Below, one piece after another: positions 1-7,020 of a stretch of 64,000 nt of DNA. The stretch comes from Amycolatopsis mongoliensis. GTDB taxonomy: Bacteria > Actinomycetota > Actinomycetes > Mycobacteriales > Pseudonocardiaceae. Below the pieces are notes generated by a model, which worked only from the letters and a program-made list of their open reading frames with translations, ran no database searches and was not told the origin of the DNA. A program made the translations under genes and the position numbers. The stretch covers positions 6,448,001-6,512,000 of the forward strand of contig NZ_CP127295.1 of assembly GCF_030285665.1 (NCBI RefSeq), written 5' to 3'. Within the stretch, counting starts at the first letter, position 1. Each line of letters opens with the position of its first letter.

Positions 1-501
1 CGTCGCCAGCAGCGCGCACTCCCGCTCGGAAAGCCGGACCGGGTCCTGGTCCCCGATCGTGGCCTGCCGGGTGTCGAGGTCGAGCAAGCCACCGGGCACG
101 GGCAGCGTCCGCGCGGTGTCGAGGTGCCTGCGCCGCAAGGCGCGCAACCGGGCGAGCAGTTCGTCGATGTCGAAGGGCTTGGCCAGGTAGTCCTCCGCGC
201 CCGCGTCCAGCCCGGCCACGCGGTCCGCCGGATTGCCCAGCGCGGACAACACCAGCGTCGGCACGGTGACACCGCGGCTGCGCAGGCGAGTCAGCAGATC
301 GAGGCCTTCCACCGCCGGCAGCCCGCGGTCCAGGAGCAGCACGTCGTACCGGCGCGTCAGCCCGAGGTGCAGACCGCGCTGGCCGTCCGGCGCGACGTCG
401 ACCTCGTAGCCTTCCTCGCTCAGCAACGCGCTCAGCATGGCCACCAGTGCCGGCTCGTCCTCGATCAGCAACAGCCGCGGCGTTTCTCCGGAAGAACTCA
501 C
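1..501 (-). CDS. OmpR/PhoB-family response regulator (N-terminal part, gene runs off the window)
   Basis: Two-component response regulator. Read from a GTG at 501, the protein opens with LLLIEDEPAL, whose acidic pair (about E14/D15) is the receiver's metal pocket. The likely phospho-acceptor is the Asp in VLLLDRGLP (about D58), and the conserved Lys lies in YLAKPFD. After the receiver the sequence enters the linker and the start of an OmpR-type winged helix (DPVRLSEREC, the 'LT..E..LL' region) and is cut off by the window edge after 167 codons. The partner kinase is not visible and should lie beyond position 1. The phosphorylation and DNA-binding roles come from family knowledge. Confidence 0.88.
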   Translation of the reverse strand, partial: MSSSGETPRLLLIEDEPALVAMLSALLSEEGYEVDVAPDGQRGLHLGLTRRYDVLLLDRGLPAVEGLDLLTRLRSRGVTVPTLVLSALGNPADRVAGLDAGAEDYLAKPFDIDELLARLRALRRRHLDTARTLPVPGGLLDLDTRQATIGDQDPVRLSERECALLAT

Positions 502-869
502 CCGTCCAGTATCCGGCGTGCCGGGCCGGGACCGCGATGGCGGAACCGCCACCGATGGGTGAGGGGTCGGGAGCGTAGGTGGTCCAGACAATGCCGAGGG
601 TGGGAATTCGGTGATAGCCGGGTAAGAACTCGGTAAGAGCACACCTTCGAGGGTGTTGCCGGATGATGTTGTCCGGTATATCTGTGCGCGCCACTTTGCA
701 TGTTATTGCCCAACTGTCGCGCTGTCGCGGCGGTCGCTGCGCATTTTTCCCACGCACCAACGGGTTTCGGTGAAGGCGCCGGAACCCGCTTCGGTCGACG
801 GCCGCGCCGGATGCCGTCGATCGTGCCCGGCCATGAGAACCCGTCGCAACCGTCCTTTGTGGAGGAAAG
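502..869. other. Intergenic region, divergent promoters expected
   Basis: No convincing gene lies in these 368 bases. They separate a response regulator on the minus strand from a DoxX gene on the plus strand, so they should carry both promoters. The part around 590-720 is visibly less GC-rich than the flanks. A ribosome binding site (GGAGGAAAG) ends just before the ATG at 870. No clear palindrome was seen. Confidence 0.5.
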
Positions 870-1304
870 ATGAACCGGCTCGACATCGCTCGTGACCACG
901 TGCTCGGGCTCTTCCGCATCGTCCTGGGTTTCCTGTTCGCCTGCCACGGCGCGAAAACGATCTTCGGGATCCTGGGCGCCAAGGCGCCCGCGGCCGTCGG
1001 GCTGTGGCCGAGCTGGTGGGCCGCGCTCATCCAGCTCGTCGGCGGCACGCTGGTGCTGCTCGGGATCGGGACCCGGATCGCCGCGCTGATCAGCTCGGGA
1101 TCCATGGCCTACGCCTACTTCTCGGTGCACGTCCTCACCGGGATCTGGCCGATCCAGAACGGCGGTGAAGCGGCCGCCCTGTTCTGCTGGGCATTCCTGC
1201 TGATCGCCTTCACGGGACCGGGCCGGTTCGCGCTCGCTTCCGCCGTGTCGCCCTCACGTGCCGCTGCCGCTGCCGAGCCTGTCGAAGCCGAAACCCGGGC
1301 TTGA
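870..1304 (+). CDS. DoxX family membrane protein
   Basis: Small integral membrane protein of 144 residues. Four hydrophobic segments are visible: about residues 12-32 (LFRIVLGFLFACHGA), 45-66 (LWPSWWAALIQLVGGTLVLLG), 70-92, and 100-120 (ALFCWAFLLIAFTGPG). The 'FRIVLGFLFACHGAKTIFG' start and the 'GGEAAALFCWAFLLIAFTGPGRFALA' end are typical of the DoxX/DoxD family. An Ala/Glu-rich tail follows. The ATG has a strong GGAGGAAAG site. Family members are linked to thiol or oxidative stress and membrane redox, but no substrate can be named here. The gene converges on a LysR gene. Confidence 0.88.
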   Translation: MNRLDIARDHVLGLFRIVLGFLFACHGAKTIFGILGAKAPAAVGLWPSWWAALIQLVGGTLVLLGIGTRIAALISSGSMAYAYFSVHVLTGIWPIQNGGEAAALFCWAFLLIAFTGPGRFALASAVSPSRAAAAAEPVEAETRA

Positions 1305-1317
1305 CCGGCGGGCGCGA

Positions 1318-1338
1318 ATCCCCGAGTGGGGCGGGGAT
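1318..1338. terminator. Possible bidirectional terminator hairpin
   Basis: ATCCCCG at 1318-1324 and CGGGGAT at 1332-1338 form a 7-bp GC-rich stem with a 7-nt loop, in the gap between the convergent DoxX and LysR genes. There is no clear T tract, so termination is inferred from placement and stem strength. Confidence 0.35.
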
Positions 1339-1371
1339 CCCTTGGGGTGGCAGGGACACTCTGGGAAAAGG

Positions 1372-2331
1372 TCAGCGGAGTTCCGCGGCAGTCCGGACGT
1401 CGAGCTGAAGGCCGGGTACGGCGAGCCGGGCGAGCTCCTCGCGCAGCGTGGCCACCAGCCGGTCGGTGGCGGGGGGCTGGTAGCCCGTGGTCCGGGTGAC
1501 CGCGGCGATGCTCCGGCTGATCCGGGCGTCGCGCAACGGGCGCACCGCCACCGTGGCCGGAAGGGGCGCCCGCGCCATGATCCGGGGCACCACCGCGACG
1601 CCGATCCCGGCCGACACCAGGCCGATCATGGCGGCGTAGTCGTTCGACATCGACACGATGTCGGGGTCGAACCGCGCGCCGCGGCAGGCGCCCACGAAGG
1701 CGTCCAGGCACGGGCAGGGGTTCGGGGCGATCCACTGCTCGCCGGCCAGCGCGGCCAGGGGCACCTCGGCCGTGGCGGCGAGCGGGTGGCCGGCCGGCAG
1801 GACCACGGCCATCCGGTCGTCGGCGACGACCTCCCAGCGCAGCCGCGGATCGCGGGGCTCGCCGGCGGCCGGATAGTCGTAGACCAGCGCCAGGTCGGCG
1901 TCACCCATGAGGAGGCGGGGCAGCGCCACCGCGGGATCGGCTTCGGAGAGCAGCACCTTCGCCTTCGGCAGCGCACGGCGGAACGTGCCGACGACCGGCG
2001 GCACGATCGTGGCCGCCGCGCTCGGGAACGTCACCATCCGCACCTCGCCGCCGTCCGGGTGGGCGAGCGCGGTCAGTTCCCTCGTCGCTTCCCGCAAATG
2101 GCTCAGCAGTCCTTCGGTGTGGTGGAGCAGCACCTTGCCGGGGTAGGTGATCCGCATCCCGCGGCCGGCGCGGTCCAGCAACTGCATCCCGACTTCCTGT
2201 TCCAGCCGGGCGATGTGCTGCGACACGGCGGGCTGGCTGATGCCGAGCGCGGCGGCCGCCGCGGTGAACGAGCCACAGGTGACGACCTGACGGAAGACGG
2301 CCAGCCGGGTCGTGTCGACGCTGGCGAACAT
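1372..2331 (-). CDS. LysR family transcriptional regulator
   Basis: LysR-type regulator of about 319 residues. The N-terminal winged helix-turn-helix reads TTRLAVFRQV...SFTAAAAALGISQPAVSQHIARLEQEVG (about residues 5-60) and is followed by a substrate-binding domain (VRMVTFPSAAATIVPPVVGTF onward). Starts at 2349 and 2331 are both open. I prefer the ATG at 2331, because a GCATAA-N8-TTATGC palindrome at 2339-2358 sits just upstream of it and would overlap the coding region if 2349 were used. The gene is divergent from a secreted lectin gene. LysR proteins usually repress themselves and activate a neighbour on binding a small coinducer; the coinducer is unknown. Confidence 0.9.
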   Translation of the reverse strand: MFASVDTTRLAVFRQVVTCGSFTAAAAALGISQPAVSQHIARLEQEVGMQLLDRAGRGMRITYPGKVLLHHTEGLLSHLREATRELTALAHPDGGEVRMVTFPSAAATIVPPVVGTFRRALPKAKVLLSEADPAVALPRLLMGDADLALVYDYPAAGEPRDPRLRWEVVADDRMAVVLPAGHPLAATAEVPLAALAGEQWIAPNPCPCLDAFVGACRGARFDPDIVSMSNDYAAMIGLVSAGIGVAVVPRIMARAPLPATVAVRPLRDARISRSIAAVTRTTGYQPPATDRLVATLREELARLAVPGLQLDVRTAAELR

Positions 2332-2338
2332 CCCAGCA

Positions 2339-2358
2339 GCATAAGCCAAAAATTATGC
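2339..2358. promoter_or_regulatory. Candidate LysR-type operator (GCATAA-N8-TTATGC)
   Basis: A perfect 6-bp inverted repeat with an A-rich spacer, containing ATAA-N8-TTAT, lies 8 bases upstream of the LysR ATG at 2331. It is one of the few AT-rich spots in the region. The position fits autoregulation and possible control of the divergent lectin gene. Assignment to this LysR is inference. Confidence 0.5.
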
Positions 2359-2437
2359 GTACTACAGGGATCCGCCAGGGGCTCTTGTTCCGCGGCCGGC
2401 AAGGACGTCGGCCACACCCGGACCATGGAGGAATTCG

Positions 2438-2959
2438 ATGCGCCAGCTGATCCAGCGTCACGGCCGCAAGTTCGCCGCCGCCACCGCCGTCTCGGCCGCC
2501 CTGGCCGTGGGCACGGCCCTGCCCGCGCACGCCGCGCCCACCGTCTACCGCATCACCACCGTCGCCACGCTCGCCGTCGACGTCGCGGGGTCGTCCAGCG
2601 ACAGCGGTGCCGCGGTGATCCAGTGGCCGATCAACAACGGCCAGAACCAGGAGTGGACGCTCGTGGGGAAGAGCTACGGCAGCTGGCTCGTCAACTACCG
2701 CACCGGCAAGTGCCTGAGCGTCTCCGGCGCGAGCACCTCGGCCGGCGCCCCGCTGGTCCAGTACCCCTGCGGCGATGTCGCCCACGAGGAGTGGGCGCTG
2801 GAGCCGGTCAATTCCGGCACCGCATACGTGCTGCGCAACGCCAACAGCCACCAGGTGATCGACGTGCCGGGCGGTACCGGCAACTGGGGGACCCAGCTCG
2901 AGCAGTGGCCTTCCAACGGGAACCCGAACCAGTACTTCTGGTTCCAGAGCGTGGCCTGA
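2438..2959 (+). CDS. Secreted ricin-type beta-trefoil lectin (RICIN domain)
   Basis: Protein of 173 residues with a clear Sec signal peptide: basic start (MRQLIQRHGRKF), Ala-rich core, and a probable cleavage after PAHA-A near residue 31. The mature part of about 140 residues is a single beta-trefoil. The three subdomains carry Q-x-W-type signatures: QNQEWTL, AHEEWAL and PNQYFWF. GKCLSVSGAST is also typical of the fold. It should be an exported sugar-binding protein. No catalytic domain is attached, which is unusual because in actinomycetes this module is often fused to a hydrolase. A GC-rich hairpin follows the stop. Confidence 0.88.
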   Translation: MRQLIQRHGRKFAAATAVSAALAVGTALPAHAAPTVYRITTVATLAVDVAGSSSDSGAAVIQWPINNGQNQEWTLVGKSYGSWLVNYRTGKCLSVSGASTSAGAPLVQYPCGDVAHEEWALEPVNSGTAYVLRNANSHQVIDVPGGTGNWGTQLEQWPSNGNPNQYFWFQSVA

Positions 2960-2968
2960 CCGGAGGAC

Positions 2969-2999
2969 GGCCGGCCGCACTGCTCGCGGCCGGCCGGGC
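2969..2999 (+). terminator. Rho-independent-type terminator after the lectin gene
   Basis: GGCCGGCCGC at 2969-2978 pairs with GCGGCCGGCC at 2986-2995, giving a 10-bp all-GC stem with a 7-nt loop only 10 bases after the lectin stop. A short CTTT run follows. The weak T tract is normal for high-GC actinomycetes. Confidence 0.6.
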
Positions 3000-3042
3000 T
3001 TTCGGTGGAGCACAGGGACACCGTGACACGGCAGCCCACCTG

Positions 3043-3324
3043 TCAGACCACGGTAGCCGGCGGCCGCAGGAACAGCGGCGCGGTGAGCAGGCACAAGCCG
3101 AGCGCGCCCGAAACGGGCGCCGGGCCGGTGACCGCGGCGGCCAGTTGCGTCGCGCCGGTGGCCGCGGCTGCCGCGGCCAGTACCCGGACGCCGAGCCGGA
3201 AGCGCCACGGGCGCACGGCCGGATCGGAGCCGACTCCGGCGATGGTCCTCGCGACCTGGATCACGGCCGGGCCCCAGGCACCCCACCAGCACGCCAGCAG
3301 GGTGAGCCGGACCGGCGGGGTGAC
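3043..3324 (-). pseudogene. Truncated membrane-protein gene, 3' part only
   Basis: The minus strand reads a hydrophobic C-terminus ending at a stop at 3043. It includes LTLLACWWGAWGPAVIQVARTIAG, a basic loop (RPWRFRLG), VRVLAAAAAATGATQLAAAVTG and GALGLCLLTAPLFL, giving three likely membrane spans. Upstream of about 3325 the open frame continues but is merely the complement of another gene's 3' end, so the true 5' half of this gene is missing. I do not recognise the family. The boundary with the neighbouring remnant is estimated. Confidence 0.4.
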
Positions 3325-3326
3325 GG

Positions 3327-3489
3327 AACCGCCGCGATCGTGTGCGGTGCCGACCCGAAGGCGCACGCGGAGCGGGTGCGCCAGTACGTCGACGCCGGGG
3401 TGGACGAGATCTACGTCCAGCAGGTCGGCTCCGACCACGAAGGGTTCTTCCGCGGCTGGCGGGAGCACGTCCTGCCCGAGTTCCGCTGA
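3327..3489 (+). pseudogene. 3' remnant of an F420-dependent (luciferase-like) oxidoreductase gene
   Basis: In this frame the last 53 or so codons read AAIVCGADPKAHAERVRQYVDAG, then VDEIYVQQVGSDHEGFFRGW and REHVLPEFR, then stop. This closely resembles the C-terminus of luciferase-like F420-dependent oxidoreductases of the glucose-6-phosphate dehydrogenase-like branch, which end 'VYVxQ(I/V)GPDQEGFFRFYexeVLPxL'. A normal gene is about 320 codons. The upstream sequence in this frame is not protein-like and is covered by the membrane remnant on the other strand. This is therefore a gene end without its body. The family call is from recognised motifs, not a search. Confidence 0.6.
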
Positions 3490-4143
3490 CGAGGGGCGAG
3501 GGACCGGCCGGCTCGGTGCGGCCGGTCCGCGCCCGTCGCGCCGAGGGGAAAGTCGGCTTGCCGCAGCGGTCGTGCGGCAGAGCACGGGCACGTGCAGAAA
3601 GCCTGCGTCCGCCCGAAGATGTCAGGCGAGCGGAAGAACCCCGGGAAGGGCGCCCCGGTGACACCGGTCGGCCGGCGGCGGCCTGAGGACCGGCCGGGCA
3701 AGCACGCGCGGTCGTCGCGACGCTTCGGCCCGGTGTCGAATTCGTCGAACCCGCCCGGCTGCCGGTGAGCGTGCAGGTCACGTCCGTTTCCCGGGGCACG
3801 AAGAGCACCTTTCCGCGCGCGGTTGCCGGACACCGGCAAAGCCCCGGCACGACGATCGCGTGCGACGGCGGAATTGCTCCGAGCCCGCGCGGTCTCCCCG
3901 GCACAGCGTCGGCAGGGTGTTTTCCGGTACGGCCGGCGACGTGAATTCTGGGGTTTCGAACCTTGCGGATTCGGCCGAATGCGAGTAAGAGCCGGCGGCC
4001 GCCCGAAACCGGACCCGCGCGGCCCGGCCGCTGGTACCGGCGCTATTGTCTCCGCGGTCGCGGGGCCAATGAAACCAACCCGTGATCTCCGTCGGCAAAC
4101 CGAGTACTGTTCGGGCACCAATCGGACTCGAGGAAGTGGAGCG
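3490..4143. other. Long intergenic region before the conservon
   Basis: Open frames here have no protein-like character in any frame. The stretch from about 3900 to 4130 is noticeably less GC-rich. A TACTGT hexamer at 4105-4110 could be a -10 box for the conservon, without a convincing -35. A ribosome binding site (AGGAAGTGGAG) precedes the ATG at 4144. Confidence 0.45.
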
Positions 4144-5580
4144 ATGTCGGAACGACCGCCCGCACAGCATCGGGAAGAACGCGAGTCAGTCGGCCGGGCC
4201 GTAATCGGGGTACTGGTCACCGCGGTCGTCGCCGCGGCGATCTGGACCTGGATATCCCTCTCGGTTTCCGGTGCTCAGGGGATTGTCGTCGCCATCGCCG
4301 GCGCGTTCACCGGGATCGTCGCGTGCGTCGCCGTGTTCTTCGCGCTGCGCCGCACCGACCAGGTCGCGCACGCGACGGGACAGGTCCAGGCCGCGCTCGC
4401 CGAGGCCGGCCAGGCCCGCGAACTCGTCCGGTCCCACGACGGCGAACTGGCCCGGCTGCTCGACGAGACGGTGCCGGACGTGGTCCGGCGGCTGCGCGGC
4501 GGCACGCCCGCCGACAGCGTGCTCGCCGAAGTCCCGCGCCCCGCCGACGAACTCCACCAGCGCGTCCTGCGGCTGCTGGTCGACGAGATCGCCGTCGGGG
4601 AACGGCGGCGCGCGGCCGCGACGGCCGCCTGCGCGAACGCCGCCGGCCGGCTGCAGGCGCTGGCGACCAGCACCCTCGGGGACCTGCGGGAAATGGAGAA
4701 CCGGTCTTCCGACGCGATGCTCGGGGACCTCCTGAAAGTGGACCACAGCACGGCGCAGGCGGGCCGGCTGGCCGACAGCATCGCCGTGCTCACCGGCGCG
4801 CGCTCCGGCCGCCGCTGGACGAAACCGATCCGGATGGAGAGCATCCTGCGCGGCGCGCTCGGCCGCATCGGTGCTTACCAGCGGGTCCGGGTGCACTCCG
4901 CGAGCGGGGTGGCGGTGGTCGGTTACGCGGCGGAAGACGTCATGCACGCGCTCGCCGAACTCATGGACAACGCCACGAAGTTCTCGGCGCCGTCGGAGGA
5001 AGTCCACGTCTATGTCGAAGATCTGCACAACGGCGCGGTGATCACCATCGAGGACGGCGGCCTCGGAATGAAAGCGCAGGCCCTCGTCCGCGCCGAGCGC
5101 GCGGTGTCCCTCGACCAGCCGCTCGACCTCACCTCGATGTCGGGGACGCGGCTCGGCCTCGCGGTCGTGGGCTGCCTGGCGCGCAAGCACCAGCTGCACG
5201 TCTTCTTCCGGCCGTCCTCGCGCGGGGGGATCGGGGTGGTCATGCGCATCCCGACGCAGCTGATCACGCAGCCCCGGCCGGAAGTGCTGCCGGACAAGGA
5301 AGAGCCCGCCGTCGCGTGGCCCGGGCCCGACACGAGCCACGAGGTCGCCGGCGACCTGACCGACGTGACCGAGCTGGCCGAGCCCTCCGAACTGCCGAAG
5401 CGCTCGCGCGGGCAGACGCTGACCGCCGCGTCGCGCCGGCCGCCGTCGCCCACCCCGAGCACCACCCGGGCCGAGCGGGACACCGGTTCCCGGTTCGGGG
5501 CCTTCCAGCAGCGGCGCAGCGGCAGTGCCGCGCCGTCGCGCCCCACCGCCTCCCCGGCGGACACCGGCGAAGACGCGTGA
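4144..5580 (+). CDS. cvnA: Conservon sensor-kinase-like ATPase (CvnA)
   Basis: First gene of a conservon. Two adjacent membrane spans (about residues 16-39 and 44-68) are followed by a cytoplasmic coiled region. A degenerate H-box reads LLKVDHSTAQAGRLAD (H201). The HATPase domain is clear: N-box ELMDNATKFSAPSEEV near 272-287, G1 box IEDGGLGM near 302-309, and SGTRLGLAVVGCLA near 335-350. About 110 residues of Pro/Ser/Arg-rich disordered tail complete the 478-residue protein. In streptomycetes CvnA is thought to sit at the membrane with CvnB, C and D in a G-protein-like complex; autophosphorylation is not assured because the H-box is atypical. The cvnB ATG is 75 bases downstream. Confidence 0.92.
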   Translation: MSERPPAQHREERESVGRAVIGVLVTAVVAAAIWTWISLSVSGAQGIVVAIAGAFTGIVACVAVFFALRRTDQVAHATGQVQAALAEAGQARELVRSHDGELARLLDETVPDVVRRLRGGTPADSVLAEVPRPADELHQRVLRLLVDEIAVGERRRAAATAACANAAGRLQALATSTLGDLREMENRSSDAMLGDLLKVDHSTAQAGRLADSIAVLTGARSGRRWTKPIRMESILRGALGRIGAYQRVRVHSASGVAVVGYAAEDVMHALAELMDNATKFSAPSEEVHVYVEDLHNGAVITIEDGGLGMKAQALVRAERAVSLDQPLDLTSMSGTRLGLAVVGCLARKHQLHVFFRPSSRGGIGVVMRIPTQLITQPRPEVLPDKEEPAVAWPGPDTSHEVAGDLTDVTELAEPSELPKRSRGQTLTAASRRPPSPTPSTTRAERDTGSRFGAFQQRRSGSAAPSRPTASPADTGEDA

Positions 5581-5655
5581 CCCGCCGCTCTCCCTGTACA
5601 CCCGCACCCCGCCAGATTGGAGCGAGGGGACCCGCCCGGCCGGTCCCCGGATTCG

Positions 5656-6075
5656 ATGACTGATTCGGACAAGAGCCTCGAATGGCTCCTCGAAAACCTC
5701 GTCGGCAACACGGCAGGCGCCTGTCACGCCCTCGTGCTGTCCCGTGACGGCCTGAAGCTCTGCCACACCCGGGGCCTCACCGTCGACCGCGCCGACCAGC
5801 TGGCCGCGATCGCCGCCGGCGTCCAGGCGCTGGCGCACGGCGCGTCGGTCGAATTCGGCGACGGCACCGGCGGCGTGCGCAATTCGATGACCGAGTTCCA
5901 CGGCGGGATCCTCTTCATCGTGGAGGCGGGGGTCGGCTCGCACCTGGCCGTGATCGCGACGGAAGACGCCGACGTGGGCCTCATCGGGCACAACATGGAC
6001 GAGCTGGTGGAGCAGATCGGCTCGGTCTTCACCGCCCCGCCGCGCTTCGCGGCGGCCGACAACCCGGCTTCGTGA
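5656..6075 (+). CDS. cvnB: Roadblock/LC7 domain protein (CvnB)
   Basis: Protein of 139 residues starting at the ATG at 5656 (MTDSDKSLEWLLENLV). It is a single roadblock/LC7 domain: SLEWLLENLVGNTAGACHALVLSRDGL, then a central VQALAHGASVEFGDGTGGV helix/loop, then GILFIVEAGVGSHLAVIATEDADVGLIGHNMDELVEQIG. Roadblock proteins regulate small Ras/MglA-like GTPases, consistent with the GTPase two genes on. Its stop overlaps the GTG of cvnC by 4 nt, implying translational coupling. Confidence 0.93.
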   Translation: MTDSDKSLEWLLENLVGNTAGACHALVLSRDGLKLCHTRGLTVDRADQLAAIAAGVQALAHGASVEFGDGTGGVRNSMTEFHGGILFIVEAGVGSHLAVIATEDADVGLIGHNMDELVEQIGSVFTAPPRFAAADNPAS

Positions 6076-6431
6076 CCCGCTCGGCGCTCGACGGGGAAGA
6101 CCCGGACCGGCTCTACACGGTCACGGGCGGGCGCAGCAGCGCGGACGACATCGACCTCGACCTCGTCACGCTGATCGTCCGGGAGTCGGAGCCGTCGGCG
6201 GGCATGCAGTCCGAGCACGTCCGGATTCTCGAGATCGCCGCGAAACCGACGTCCGTCGTCGAGCTGTCGTCCTATCTGTCGCTCCCGGTGAGCGTGATCA
6301 AGATTCTGCTCGCGGACCTGCTGGCCACGGGCAAGGTGTCCGCCCGCCATCCGTCGTCGGCCCAGGCCGCGGGACGGACCTCCGACTCGGAATTCCTCAA
6401 GAAGGTGCTCGTTGGACTCCGCAATCTCTGA
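6072..6431 (+). CDS. cvnC: DUF742 protein (CvnC)
   Basis: Protein of 119 residues. It shows the DUF742 pattern: DPDRLYTVTGGRS near the start, DIDLDLVTLIV, then a winged-helix-like segment EHVRILEIAAKPTSVVELSSYLSLPVSVIKILLADLLATGKVSA. DUF742 proteins occur almost only in conservons. They are suspected adaptors between the sensor and the GTPase, but their biochemistry is not settled. The start is the GTG overlapping the cvnB stop. The 3' end overlaps cvnD by 20 nt. Confidence 0.92.
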   Translation: MTRSALDGEDPDRLYTVTGGRSSADDIDLDLVTLIVRESEPSAGMQSEHVRILEIAAKPTSVVELSSYLSLPVSVIKILLADLLATGKVSARHPSSAQAAGRTSDSEFLKKVLVGLRNL

Positions 6432-7020
6432 ACAAGACGAACGGCTGCCCCTGGCCGACACCGCGACCGACGGCCTGAAGATCGTCATCGTCGGCGGCTT
6501 CGGCGTCGGGAAGACGACCATGGTCCGGTCGGTCAGCGAGATCCGGCCGCTGAGCACCGAAGAGACGATGACCCAGGCCGGGATCGGCGTCGACCAGACC
6601 CGGGGCGTGCAGGCCAAGACGACGACCACGGTGGCGTTCGACTTCGGCCGGATCAGCCTCGACGAGCAGATGGTGCTCTACCTGTTCGGCGCCCCCGGGC
6701 AGGAACGGTTCTGGTTCCTCTGGGACAGCCTCTTCGCCGGCACCCTCGGCGCCGTCGTCCTGGTGGACGCCCGGCGGCTGGCCGACTCCTGGTACGCGAT
6801 CGACCGGCTCGAACACCACGGGACGCCGTTCATCGTGGCACGCAACAACTTCGGCCCGCCGAAGCACAGCCTCGACGACGTCCGCGCCGCGCTCGACCTG
6901 GCCGACGAGGTGCCGCTCGTCGACTGCGACGCCCGCGACCGGGACTCGTCCAAGCAGGTGCTGATCTCGCTCGTCGACCACCTCTACACCCTGTCCAAAG
7001 TCCGGGAGGGCGCATCGTGA
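6412..7020 (+). CDS. cvnD: Conservon small GTPase (CvnD)
   Basis: Ras/MglA-like GTPase of 202 residues. The P-loop is GGFGVGKT at residues 28-35, with a switch region around EETMTQAGIGVD. A G3-like LFGAPGQERFWFLWDSL segment follows. The expected G4 N-K-x-D is replaced by ARNNFG, which is usual in this family. The only start that yields the full P-loop lead is a TTG at 6412 (MDSAISEQD), inside the 3' end of cvnC; no ATG or GTG lies in frame between the previous stop and the P-loop. GTP hydrolysis and interaction with CvnB follow from family knowledge. The gene overlaps cvnE by 4 nt. Confidence 0.92.
   Translation: MDSAISEQDERLPLADTATDGLKIVIVGGFGVGKTTMVRSVSEIRPLSTEETMTQAGIGVDQTRGVQAKTTTTVAFDFGRISLDEQMVLYLFGAPGQERFWFLWDSLFAGTLGAVVLVDARRLADSWYAIDRLEHHGTPFIVARNNFGPPKHSLDDVRAALDLADEVPLVDCDARDRDSSKQVLISLVDHLYTLSKVREGAS

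Noticed and set aside
1258..3489. Long plus-strand frame of 743 codons
   Set aside because: It runs through the complement of the LysR gene and out of frame with the lectin. Only its last 53 or so codons look like a protein, and these are annotated as a remnant.
1901..3904. Long minus-strand frame of 667 codons
   Set aside because: Composition-driven. It crosses the lectin gene and intergenic DNA and has no recognisable domain.
3411..4220. Minus-strand frame over the gap before cvnA
   Set aside because: Arg/Pro/Ser-rich with no hydrophobic core or motif. It is best explained as a GC artefact.
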